A stretch of 64,000 nucleotides of DNA from Cordilura impudica (lineage: Eukaryota; Arthropoda; Insecta; Diptera; Scathophagidae), in contig OY821520.1 in NCBI GenBank assembly GCA_963682025.1, positions 240,003,414-240,067,413 of the forward strand, written 5' to 3'. Under the pieces are notes generated by a model. The model was not told where the DNA came from. It saw only the letters and a program-made list of their open reading frames with translations, and searched no databases. The stretch's first letter is position 1. Every line of letters starts with the position of its first letter. The position numbers were made by a program, and so were the translations under genes. Below are positions 35,107 to 45,146 of this stretch, one piece after another.

Positions 35107-35660
35107 AAGTCTAGTCTTCTTTATTATTATTTGTGGATTTGTAAAGGCTCCAAAGTCTAGTCGTTTTTACCATCAACGGTGGCTTCATAATCTAACATTT
35201 TCTACCAGTTATCGTGGATTTTCATAAGCGATAAAAACTAGAATTGTTTAAAAATCTTAAAGCTGTGAAAGTTCCAAAATCTATCATTCGCTACCAGCAT
35301 GTTTTACCAGCAATCATGGATTTGTAAATCTACGATTAGGAAAGGCTAAAAATCCTAGTAATTCTTCATATTAATCTATGATTTGAAAAACAAATTTTAG
35401 AATCTTTCTCATCAATATAGGATTTGGATTTTATCCGAAATCCAGCATTTCTTCTGATTAAGCTAGCAATCTTTCTCGTCTGTCTAGGGTTTGTGAAAAT
35501 CTGTAAAAATCCAGAGATTATTTCTAATCATCTAAAATCACCTAATTATCTGATTATTCAGTTGATACAATCAAATTTCTTCTCCAAATGTACTTGTGTT
35601 TTTGAAATATTAAGAATGTCAAAGATATCCTTTTGCATTCATTTAGAATCCATTGTAATC
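35107..35660 (-). repeat. 46-bp repeat, reverse orientation, resumed
   Basis: TCTAGTCTTC, GGATTTGTAAAGGCTCCAAA and later ATCGTGGATTT words, continuing the array broken by the LINE at 31695-35106. Confidence 0.75.
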
Positions 35661-36134
35661 TAAACAACAACTAATTATAACAGACTCTAATTATTCTGTC
35701 GAATATGTTATGATATAACATACAAACATACATATTTTATAAAGAAATTTTCTGTTCACCAATTTTAGGAATTAAACCCTTTGGTGGCACACTGCATACC
35801 TTAGCTAGTAAACCAATATCACATTTCCTTAACTACCTTTGAAGTCTTTGACTTAACAACCATTTCTGAATACTAAACAAACTACAGCGAAATTTTAGAA
35901 TTTGTCAAGAATTTTCCCATTAAATAACATAACAAGAAAATTTCCATTTCAAACACACAAAACTGTCGTTGGAGATAACAGGGTCATTAGAATGCTTTAC
36001 AGTATTTCTTTTATATTTAAACCAACAACTTAAGAAAAGCAATAATGACCTTGTCAGTTATGACATTGACAAAGTTTTAAAAAAGCAATAGAGTGTTAAA
36101 TAATATAATGTTGAATTTAGTTTAGACTAATTAC
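35661..36134 (-). other. 5' part of norpA intron 2, unique sequence
   Basis: AT-rich, no repeat recognised. Begins on the minus strand at 36134 with donor GTAATT. Confidence 0.6.
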
Positions 36135-36194
36135 CTTGGGTACACCACCAGCTCTTATATCACTAACTTGACACAATTCTATGACATCTCCTTC
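36135..36194 (-). CDS. norpA: norpA coding exon 2
   Basis: 60 nt, 20 codons, phase 0. The acceptor is TTTTAACCATAG on the minus strand and the donor GTAATT. It reads EGDVIELCQVSDIRAGGVPK, joining in frame to exon 1 (…WKSEGR) and exon 3 (DPKIL…). It forms the strand-turn of the PLC-beta PH domain that includes SDIRAG. It is too short for a normal ORF search and was found by splicing logic and family resemblance. It is separated from exon 1 by 71 bp and from exon 3 by 16,790 bp. Confidence 0.95.
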
Positions 36195-36265
36195 CTATGG
36201 TTAAAAGAAAAGAAAAGAGTATAGAATTTTGTAGTTTTATTTTTGTCGTTTATGAAAATACTTAC

Positions 36266-36445
36266 TCTGCCCTCACTTTTCCAATATAAAAAGAAACCAT
36301 ATTCGTCAACTTTAAATAAGGCATCCTTTTCAAAATCATTTTCTTTTGTTTCCTTTTCATTTTCAAACCAACGATCAAATACACAACCGGTTGTTAATTC
36401 CGGTGGCACCGGTATAATCCAATCAAACTCGTACTTTTTAGTCAT
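36266..36445 (-). CDS. norpA: norpA coding exon 1 (start of phospholipase C-beta)
   Basis: 180 nt, 60 codons from ATG at 36445, preceded by ATAAGACAAA, a good Drosophila-type start context. It ends at AGA before donor GTAAGT (36265). The protein starts MTKKYEFDWIIPVPPELTTG, followed by CVFDRWFENEKET, and has FKVDEYGFFLYWKSEGR at the end. The last part is strongly conserved in PLC-beta PH domains (mammalian PLCB4 has FKVDEFGFFLTWRSEG-like sequence). NorpA is the phototransduction PLC: Gq-activated, rhabdomeric, producing the signal for TRP channels. Only 129 of roughly 1,100 residues lie in this window. Confidence 0.96.
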
Positions 36446-36502
36446 TTTGTCTTATAGAATAACTGCTAAACGGAAATAAATTAAAAAACGTCTCTCTTCC
36501 AC

Positions 36503-36541
36503 ACTCTCTCTCTCTCTCTCTCTCTCCCTCTCGCTCTCTCT
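36503..36541 (-). promoter_or_regulatory. (GA)n tract 60-100 bp upstream of the norpA ATG
   Basis: A CT-rich run on the plus strand, GA-rich on the coding strand. (GA)n binds GAGA factor in Drosophila and is common in 5' UTRs and promoters. Whether it is transcribed here cannot be seen. Confidence 0.45.
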
Positions 36542-36959
36542 GCAGCTAATCCGTATTTGTATAGTTTTATCAATTCCTATTTTATGTGCACATTTCGATT
36601 GTTTTCTTAATATTCTCTATTATTTTAAATATATCTATTGTTAAAGTATTAGGAGATTAAATGGTAACATTTCTTTTATTTTGTTCCTCTTCTTCTTTTC
36701 TTGTTTGTTCTATTTTAATAGGTTTCACATTTCCAGTATGTGTGTTTGTTACTTTTGAGGTTTTTCAAATGCTGGCATTTTTGGTTTATTGGAATGTAAA
36801 AAAAAAAAATACTGTAAAGAGAAAAAATCCATCATTAGTAAGTTATAAGGGAAATATTATAAATTATTTGAAATACAATTTATTGTAAATATTTATTTAA
36901 TAAGTGTTGCCAACCATTAAATTTAGATCCAAGGATGGTATATTTGATATGAATTTGGT
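36542..36959 (-). other. norpA upstream sequence (5' UTR, intron or promoter)
   Basis: AT-rich; no clear TATA/initiator pair, splice site or ORF could be assigned with confidence. Confidence 0.4.
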
Positions 36960-37202
36960 ACGTACAATTCTATTATCGCTATTTCAATGTCAGATGTATT
37001 TTAAATCAATCTTGTATTTGTAAGAATCATTCAAATCAAACCGAAATCTATCAATAATTTCAATCAAACGTGGATTTCAAATCAAAGATTTGCAAAGCCT
37101 CCAAAATCTAGCATTCGTTCCCAGTAATACTCGTAATGAATGGATTTGCAGAGTTCAAGCATAACTTCCTATTAATCGTGGATTTCCACCAGGTTTCCCC
37201 CG
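36960..37202 (-). repeat. 46/56-bp repeat, reverse orientation, upstream of norpA
   Basis: AATCGTGGATTTCCACC, GATTTGCAAAGCCTCCAAAA, TCTAGCATTC: the same reverse units as 31.4 and 35.1 kb, on the other side of exons 1 and 2. Interrupted by element A2. Confidence 0.65.
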
Positions 37203-37598
37203 TTTTTATACCCTCCACACGTCAGTGCCAGAGGGTATATATAGGTTTGTCATTCCGTTTGTAACGCATCGAAAAACTAATTTCCGACCCCATAAAGTAT
37301 ATATATTCTTGATCCTTATCACAGCTCGAGTCGATATAGCGATGTCCGTCTGTCCGTCTGTCTGTTGAAATCACGCTCATTCACAAAAAAAGCAATCTTA
37401 CTGGATAAGGCTACAATAGTACCATTTGCCATAATTCCCAGCAGGTTGGTATTGAAAATTGGCTAAATCAGGCATCATCGTGATTAGACAAGAGCAAAAA
37501 TATGTAGATACCTCTAAAAAAAAACATAAAACTCAGTGTGTTTGTTGTAACAGTTTAGTGGTTGAACATAATAATTGTACAACAACATAAAACCATGC

Positions 37599-37762
37599 CA
37601 AGGATGGTATAATAAGAGGATGGTCAAACTGAATTTGCGTTAGTCTTGCCGCAGAAATTAATAGGTAAAACCAAGGATGGTATAATAAGAGGATGGTCAA
37701 ACTGAATTTGCGTTAGTCTTGCCGCAGAAATTAATAGGTAAAACATTATTATACCATCCTTG
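37599..37762. mobile_element. 164-bp hAT-like mini-element with internal duplication
   Basis: Inverted ends CAAGGATGGTATAATAA (left) and TTATTATACCATCCTTG (right). Flanked by ACCATGC(C) on both sides, a 7-8-bp duplication. A1 has a single ATGCCACAAAA at this place, so the insertion is clean. The interior is two identical 73-bp units in tandem (37599-37671, 37672-37744). An 8-bp duplication and a CA(A/G)GG-type end suggest hAT. Confidence 0.8.
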
Positions 37763-38009
37763 ACCATGCCACAAAAATAATATGCGTATATATTAACAAT
37801 ACCAAGAACACAATAACATAGCTCACGTTAGTAGTATTGCCACATATTTTTTTTTTATCGTTATCACGTTATAATAAAAAAAATCGCCAATATGAAAGAA
37901 AAAATGAAAACTAAAAATGAAAAATGAAAAATGGAAAATGAAAAATGGAAAATGCAAATAGAAAATGGAGAATGGAAAATGGAAAATGAAAAACAGAAAA
38001 TGGAAAATA

Positions 38010-39710
38010 TAAAATGTAAAATGTAAAATGTAAAATGTAAAATGTAAAATGTGAAATGTAAAATGTAAAATGTAAAATGTAAAATGAAAAATGTAAAATG
38101 TAAAATGTAAAATGTAAAATGTAAAATGTAAATGTAAAATGTAAAATGTAAAATGTGAAATGTAAAATGTAAAATGTAAAATGTAAAATGTAAAATGTAA
38201 AATGAAAAATGAAAAATGAAAAATGTAAAATGTAAAATGTAAAATGTAAAATGTAAAATGTAAAATGTAAAATGTAAAATGTAAAATGTAAAATGTAAAA
38301 TGTAAAATGTCAAATGAAAAATGAAAAATGAAAAATGTAAAATGTAAAATGTAAAATGTAAAATGTAAAATGTAAAATGTAAAATGTAAAATGTAAAATG
38401 TAAAATGTAAAATGTAAAATGTAAAATGTAAAATGTAAAATGTGAAATGTAAAATGTAAAATGTAAAATGTAAAATGTAAAATGTAAAATGTAAAATGTA
38501 AAATGTAAAATGTAAAATGTAAAATGTAAAATGTAAAATGTAAAATGTAAAATGTAAAATGTAAAATGTAAAATGTAAAATGTAAAATGTAACATGTAAA
38601 ATGTAAAATGTAAAATGTAAAATGTAAAATGTAAAATGTAAAATGTAAAATGTAAAATGTAAAATGTAAAATGTAAAATGTAAAATGTAAAATGTAAAAT
38701 GTAAAATGTAAAATGTAAAATGTAAAATGTAAAATGTAAAATGTAAAATGTAAAATGTAAAATGTAAAATGTAAAATGTAAAATGTAAAATGTAAAATGT
38801 AATATGTAAAATGTAAAATGTAAAATGTAAAATGAAAAATGTAAAATGTAAAATGTAAAATGTAAAATGTAAAATGTAAAATGTAAAATGTAAAATGTAA
38901 AATGTAAAATGTAAAATGTAAAATGTAAAATGTAAAATGTAAAATGTAAAATGTAAAATGTAAAATGTAAAATGTAAAATGTAAAATGTAACATGTAAAA
39001 TGTAAAATGTAAAATGTAAAATGTAAAATGTAAAATGTAAAATGTAAAATGTAAAATGTAAAATGTAAAATGTAAAATGTAAAATGTAAAATGTAAAATG
39101 TAAAATGTAAAATGTAAAATGTAAAATGTAAAATGTAAAATGTAAAATGTAAAATGTAAAATGTAAAATGTAAAATGTAAAATGTAAAATGAAAAATGTA
39201 AAATGTAAAATGTAAAATGTAAAATGTAAAATGTAAAATGTAAAATGTAAAATGTAAAATGTAAAATGTAAAATGTAAAATGTAAAATGTAAAATGTAAA
39301 ATGTAAAATGTAAAATGTAAAATGTAAAATGTAAAATGTAAAATGTAAAATGTAAAATGTAAAATGTAAAATGTAAAATGTAAAATGTAAAATGTAAAAT
39401 GTAAAATGTAAAATGTAAAATGTAAAATGTGAAATGTAAAATGTAAAATGTAAAATGTAAAATGTAAAATGTAAAATGTAAAATGTAAAATGTAAAATGT
39501 AAAATGTAAAATGTAAAATGTAAAATGTAAAATGTAAAATGTAAAATGTAAAATGTAAAATGTAAAATGTAAAATGTAAAATGTAAAATGTAAAATGTAA
39601 AATGTAAAATGTAAAATGTAAAATGTAAAATGTAAAATGTAAAATGTAAAATGTAAAATGTAAAATGTAAAATGTAAAATGTAAAATGTAAAATATAAAA
39701 TGTAAATTGT
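38010..39710. repeat. (AAAATGT)n heptamer array, ~1.7 kb
   Basis: Nearly pure tandem AAAATGT with rare substitutions (AAAATGA, GAAATGT, AACATGT) and one 6-bp unit. Because 7 is not a multiple of 3, each minus-strand frame reads the same heptapeptide cycle (FYILHFT) without stops, producing a false 376-residue ORF. Copy A1 has no such expansion. Confidence 0.97.
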
Positions 39711-39859
39711 AAACTCTAAAATGAAAAATGAAAAATGGAAAATGAAAAATGAAAAAAGAAAATTGAAAAATAAAAAATTAAAAATGGAAAATGAAAAATG
39801 GAAAATAGAAAATGAAAAATGGAGAATGGAAAATGAAAAATGGAAAATGAAAAACGGAC

Positions 39860-39891
<32 letters not shown>

Positions 39892-40110
39892 GAAAATGAA
39901 AAATGGAGAATGGAAAATGAAAATTGAAAAATGGAAAATGGAAAATGGAAAATGAAAATTGAAAATTGAAAATTGAAAATTGAAAAATGAAAAATGGAAA
40001 AAGAAAATTGAAAAATTAAAAATAGAAAATGGTAATTGGAAAATGGAAAACGAGAACTGAAATATGAAAAATGGAAAATGGAAAAAGAAAACTGAAAAAT
40101 GGAAAATGAA

Positions 40111-40141
<31 letters not shown>

Positions 40142-40893
40142 TGAAAAATGAAAAATGAAAATTGTAAATTGAAAAATTAAAAATGGAAAATGGAAAATGA
40201 AATATGAAAAATGTAAATTGTAAAATGAAAATTGAAAAATGGAAAATGGAAAATGAAAATTAAAACATGGAAAATGGAAAATGAGAATTGAAAAAAGTAA
40301 AATGTAAAATTGAAAAATGAAGAATGGAAAATGGAAGATGAAAATTGAAAAATGAAAAATGGAAAATGAAAAATTATAAACAAAAAAACGAAAAATGAAA
40401 ATTGAAAAATGAAAAACGGAAAATGGAAAATGAAAAATAAGAAATGAAAAATGGAAAATGAAAACCGAAAAATGAAAAATGAAAAATGAAAATTGAAAAA
40501 TGGAAAATGGAAAATGAAAATTGAAAAACTAAAAATGGAAATTGGAAAATGAAAAATGGAAAATGGAACATGAAAATTGAAAATTGAAAATTGAAAAATT
40601 AAAAATGGAAAACGCAAAATGGAAAATGAAAATTGAAAAACGGAAAATGAAAAATTGAAAATGAAAATTGAAAAATTAAAAATTGAAAATGAAAAATGGA
40701 AAATGAAAATTGAAAAACGGAAAATGCAAAATGGAAAATTGAAAATGAAAATTGAAAAATGGAAAATGTAAAATGAAAATTGAATATTGAAAATTGAAAA
40801 ATTGAAAAATTGAAAATGGAAAATGAAAATTGAAAAATTAAAAGTGGATATTGGAAAATGAAAATTGAAAAATGAATAATGAAAAATGGAAAA
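39711..40893. repeat. Degenerate GAAAATG-type heptamer array in A2
   Basis: Mixed GAAAAATG/GAAAATG/GAAAATTG variants, collinear in part with 8636-9340 of A1 and sharing the right border GGAAAACACAAAAATT. Confidence 0.9.
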
Positions 40894-40896
40894 CAC

Positions 40897-41003
40897 AAAA
40901 ATTAAAAATTAAAAATTAAAAATTAAAAATTAAAAATTAAAAATTAAAAATTAAAAATTAAAAATTAAAAACTAAAAATTAAAAATTAAAAATTAAAAAT
41001 TAA
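40897..41003. repeat. Short (AAAAATT)n array in A2
   Basis: About 15 units, at the same place as the ~2-kb array in A1. Confidence 0.95.
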
Positions 41004-41124
41004 AGACTCAGGTGGAGGGTATCAAAAAATTCGGCGCAGCCGAATTTAACACTCTTACTTGTTTTCTTTTTTTTTTTGGCACTTGTTTATTTAAAAACAA
41101 ATTAATTGTAACCATCTGCTAAGT

Positions 41125-41334
41125 TTAATTTAGTTTACGACCATCTGGAACCTCCCACAACAATATGTTTGCAGAAAAACACAAGTCATTCTTCTTTAGT
41201 AATTTCTCAATTGTTTTGAATTTCTTTTTGTCATTTTGATTAACTATTAAATCTTTATGGTATAAATTTAAAACGCCTTTTTTGGCTGCGTACATCGTTC
41301 TGTCTGTGTCTAATAAATTAAAACTTTTGGCCAA
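41125..41334 (-). CDS. Unidentified 69-residue reading frame
   Basis: I do not recognise it. The translation is not low-complexity: it contains NLLDTDRTMYAAKKGVLNLY, KKKFKTIEKLLKKND and ANILLWEVPDGRKLN. It has no convincing ATG at its start (opens from TTG). It could be an exon or transposon fragment. No splice sites could be assigned with confidence; the stop is followed by AT-rich sequence abutting element A2. Confidence 0.3.
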   Translation of the reverse strand: MAKSFNLLDTDRTMYAAKKGVLNLYHKDLIVNQNDKKKFKTIEKLLKKNDLCFSANILLWEVPDGRKLN

Positions 41335-42096
41335 ACAGATTTTTCACACAAAATCATTTTTGTGTGTATAAAACCAAAACAAAACAAAAAAAAAAAGAAA
41401 TATTTGACGTTATTTTTATAACAATAGTAAAAATAAAATTTATTAACATTTATTTATCTGTTTCATGTTGACATTATGTTAAATAAGTCACTTGCACCAG
41501 AAATGCCAGAAGTCATTAAAATCAGACACACATTTGTATTGTTTTAAGAACATAAAATATTATTTACAAATTTTATGCACAGAATTGATAGTTTTAAAAA
41601 AGTATGAAAGAAATTGCCTAGGTGGACTATACGATCACCTATTTCGAAAACGGGTCTTAGGTTAAAAAATAGTAACATCACAACCATATTGGCTGAAGTC
41701 ATAAATGGACATAGAAAATAAGTATTAACCAAAGTGAGGCCAACTTAGCGCTTTTCGCGCTAGATTTATTGCCTTATATTGATATAAACGTTGCATTAAA
41801 TATTACAAGATCTCAAATGTACCAATAATGTATAACAGCCATATTAAAAACAAAAATTTGTGTACTCCGACGATACTCTGATCATCGAGTGAACAACTAA
41901 AATGTTAACTAAGCTTAGTCACAATTTAGTCATGAGTTTATTCAAAACACTTTTTAGTCACCCGATTAAGAAAAATTGTAACATCTCTGTTTTAGTTAAA
42001 TTCAACTCTGATTTTCGTTAAAATGAGAATTGATTTTGACATTTGTATATTATTTTGAGCGTTAGAAAAAGTTTAAAGAGAAAATTTGGAAAAAAA
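41335..42096. other. AT-rich sequence, probable left flank of Harbinger element
   Basis: No ORF. Contains 41880-41960 with repeated TTAGTCAC words; the left terminus of the Harbinger element could not be located. Confidence 0.4.
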
Positions 42097-42911
42097 ATGG
42101 AAAAAATTTATAAAAATAAGCAAAAAAGATCATCAAACTGAGAACAAGATGAAAAGGTAAGAAGTATATGGGTGATTTTTATTTCAGATGATTTAAGATT
42201 AACAAAATGTATTTTTTACAGGATATTTTATCACAATTAGTTTTGGATAAATTGGAAATTATTGAAAATGCAAAAATTGATACCAATTCAAACAAAATGA
42301 AAAAGGAAGCTTGGAATTCAACTACACTATTTTTAATTCAACTGCAACAGTGGAAAGGACATTGGACCAAGTACAAATCCAGTGGCGAAAAATTAAATCC
42401 ATGGCCAAAACCAAAAATTCTTTGTTTCTTAAACAAAAGAGACAGACTGGAGGTGGTCCACCCCCTGAACCCCTAAATATGGTGGAAGAAGAATTAATCG
42501 CCTGCCAAAACATTTTGAGCATGATTATAATGTGTATGACAGTAATTCAATAAACCAACCTGAAGCCTGCGACCAAAAAAGAAAGGGCACAAACGATGAT
42601 CTGTCGAACTATATGAACGAATTGTTAGCAACCGATGATGAGACGCAAAAGCCATCTTCTACAAAAAAGAGACCTCTTAAGGTCGATGAAAACGCAATGA
42701 GAATAAAACTGCTGGAAATAAGTACCACCCAAAAAGGAAAAAGAAATAGCGTACAGTCAAGCTCTATTCGAGACCAAAAACAGTTTTTTATCAACAAAAA
42801 AAAAAGATGAAGTTGGAACTAGAAATTAAGCAGATGGATAAAGAACATTCCTTAAAAATTCAAAAATTAAAGATTGAACTTGAAAATATGAAGAAAAGTG
42901 GATTTTTTTAA
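42097..42911 (+). pseudogene. Harbinger-associated Myb/SANT-like ORF, broken
   Basis: Exon 1 (42097-42156) reads MEKIYKNKQKRSSN, then a TGA where the SANT Trp belongs, then EQDEK; donor GTAAGA. Exon 2 starts at 42222 after TTTTTACAG and reads DILSQLVLDKLEIIENAKID. Two frameshifts then occur (about 42318 and 42520), with TLDQVQIQWRKIKSMAKTK, KQKRQTGGGPPPEPLN and a Lys/Glu-rich coiled-coil-like C-terminus (about 42810-42908). PIF/Harbinger elements carry such a Myb-like partner that brings the transposase to DNA. The convergent transposase remnant lies at 43057-43590. Confidence 0.75.
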
Positions 42912-43056
42912 ATTAATTTTATAATTATTATTTTTACTATTTTATTGTTTAATGTTTTATGTCTTTTAAGTATTTTAATTAATTTATGTTTTTTTGTTGT
43001 AATGCCATATGAATTTGAATTAAAGGTCATATGAACTTGATTTGTTTGTATTATTT

Positions 43057-43590
43057 CTAAACATATCCTTGAATGTAAACTGCACGTGATATTGTTTCAC
43101 TTTCCAATAGAGATGTAGTTTGTAGATCCATATCTTCAAAGTTGTCATCACCAGCATCTAAGAAATGTATTACATGAGAGTGTTAGAAATTTCACGATAT
43201 TATTATCTTATTATTATTATTATCTGTGGCAGGTAATGCCACATTCAGTGTTTTTGCATTATTTCGGGAAACACGCATTTTATCCAAAAGTATTCGAACA
43301 CGACTTTTCCATATTCCGAAAATCCTTTCTATGGTATTTCTTGTTTTAATGTGAACTTTATTGTAGGATTCTTCATGATTGTTTTTTGGATTATTCACAG
43401 GTGTAAACAAGTAGTTAGTACATTTGTATCCTCCATCTCCAAGAAGTCTACCCATAAAATTCCCATTTTCAAACTTTTCTTTTATTTTACTTTCATTGAA
43501 AATTTTGGAATCATGTGTGCTACCCCTCCAGCAAGTAAAAATGTCGATTATTTTCAAAGATGCATCACATATAGCTTTTAGTTAATCAAA
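43057..43590 (-). pseudogene. HARBI1-type (PIF/Harbinger) transposase, C-terminal half
   Basis: Minus strand: KAICDASLKIIDIFTCWRGS, THDSKIF, LLGDGGYKCTNYLFTPVNNP, ESYNKVHIKTRNTIERIFG and WKSRVRILL, the second catalytic half of a Harbinger DDE nuclease. An in-frame stop lies just before KAICD (about 43582). A last exon (43157-43057; DAGDDNFEDMDLQTTSLLES to GYV stop) follows acceptor ATTTCTTAG. The 5' half is missing, cut by a reverse HINE end at 43610. Not functional. Confidence 0.8.
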
Positions 43591-43609
43591 ACTTTGAAAT
43601 TATTTAAAA

Positions 43610-43930
43610 CAAGTAAGAGTGTTAAATTCGGCTGTGCCGAATCTTTGATACCCTCCACCTCGGCTTGAGTAATGATAATAAATGTAAACAAAATATTGGA
43701 AAAAGTAAACAATTTGTTAAACTTAATACCAAATTATTTCAGCAAATTCTTTGGGTTTTCGTCTTTTCTATTATTTCGAATTTATTTCGGTGTTTGCTTT
43801 TTGGTCATTGTGGTTGCTGATCGGCATGCATTTGGGTTATATACCTATATGCATGCGTTTCCGGTTATATGACATAACTTCTCGTTTAATTTAGTTTTTT
43901 CTAATTAAATAGCTCGCCCTAACCTCCATT
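43610..43930 (-). mobile_element. Family-A-type HINE 3' end, reverse orientation
   Basis: On the minus strand it ends GAGGTGGAGGGTATCAAAG, hairpin ATTCGGC-ACA-GCCGAAT (43626-43642), then ACTCTTACTTG at 43610. The body to about 43930 is not collinear with A1/A2, so it is a related but different subfamily. The upstream limit is unclear. Confidence 0.7.
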
Positions 43931-44888
43931 GCAAAGGTAATGGTTGTGTAGGGTGGCTACATGCATTAAATCGTGCTAATTTTAGATGGCTGTATAGTTT
44001 CATTTAACTGGCCAAATATTTCTTCATTGCAGCCATATAGGTCGGATGGAGTAACAAAATAATAACCAAAAAAAAGCTCTCTCAATTTTTTTTTTTAAAT
44101 ATTGCCATATTTGGAGAATAAATTTGTAATAATAAATAATTAAATTAAGGATGCCAAACGCAAACAAACAAATGTCCCAAACATTTTAAATAAAATAATT
44201 TGTTTTCTTTATTTTCTGAAAAACTTCAAATTTTCATCCAAAAAAAATTATGAAAATTTTTATATAAATAACATTCTCATCAAATTGCGTTTATTTATGT
44301 AACAATTTTTATGTTCGCAATTCTTAAATATCATTTGAGGTTTTCAAAATTCATTGAATTTAAATTAATGTTTTCTGTAGTCCGATTCTGTAAATTTCAA
44401 CGATCCGACAATCGCAAAATATATCGACAGCTATTGTTGTTTGCACTAAGGATTAAGTGATTCACTAAGTACATACATCTTTACGAGAGTCGACAAATTT
44501 TTTTTTCTATTTATTTAAATTGTAAACGAGTGGCATCTCTGTCAAAATAAGCGAAAAACACAAAGAAGAATAGAAAAAACAAATTACTTTGTGTTTGACA
44601 GAATGATTTTATGTTTATGTCTAATATCTTTACTTTTTTTTACTAATATTTCTGTTTATTTATTTGAAAATGAAATAATGAATTGAATATGCTATTTATT
44701 TTTTTTTATTTATATAAAAAAGTTTTTTAATTAAAGCAAAATATTTTCACTATTTTATGATTTTTATTTATGTATGGCGACGTTTCAACCTAAAAATTTA
44801 AATTTTTATCGATTGAATAAACAACACAAAAATGGTTGTCGTTTAGATAACAACAACAGCTGACTTTAACAATAGCGAATATCGTTTA
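43931..44888. other. AT-rich sequence, nothing identified
   Basis: Possibly still interior of the reverse HINE up to about 44000; beyond that no structure was seen. Confidence 0.4.
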
Positions 44889-45146
44889 AAAATCCCTCAT
44901 ATAGGGCTAAACCCCCTGATCGAACCATTTTGTCCAATTATGTCATTAGTTTTTCCGTATAGTACTAGGGAAAAAAAAAATATTTATTTTTTTTTAATCG
45001 ATATTTCTCAAAAACGTAACGAGCGATTTTCATATTTTTCATCTTTTTGTAAACTACTAGTGCTCATCTATGATCCCTCGTATAGGGCTAAACCCCAGAT
45101 CGAACCATTTTGTCCAATTATGTCATTTAGTTTTTCCATTAGTACA
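44889..45146. repeat. Two ~75-bp direct repeats, 178 bp apart
   Basis: 44889-44965 and 45069-45141 share ATAGGGCTAAACCCC, GATCGAACCATTTTGTCCAA and TTATGTCATT. A third, weak trace (CTAAACCCCTCAACTT) is at 45247. Confidence 0.75.

Larger units (their letters stand above)
37203..41061 (+). mobile_element. Family-A giant HINE-like element, copy A2 (full length)
   Basis: Complete copy. 5' subterminal inverted repeat TATACCCTCCAC...GAGGGTATATA, GTTTGTCATTCCGTTTGTAA, a (GTCY)n block at about 37345-37368, the unique segment shared with A1, the AACAATACCAAGAACACAA segment, the heptamer region (about 37895-41003), GGTGGAGGGTATC, hairpin ATTCGGC-GCA-GCCGAAT (41029-41045) and end CTCTTACTTG at 41061. 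No Rep/helicase gene. Contains a 164-bp mini-element at 37599. Lies upstream of norpA exon 1, oriented opposite to the gene. Confidence 0.8.

Noticed and set aside
37864..38994. 376-residue open frame on the minus strand reading (FYILHFT)n
   Set aside because: It is the translation of the AAAATGT heptamer array; a 7-bp stop-free unit opens every frame on that strand.
40177..40898. 239-, 99- and 65-residue Phe/Ile-rich minus-strand frames
   Set aside because: Translations of the degenerate GAAAATG heptamer block; same artefact at 8576-9347.
42097..43590. Domesticated HARBI1 host gene
   Set aside because: In-frame stops in both genes and loss of the transposase 5' half show a dead transposon.
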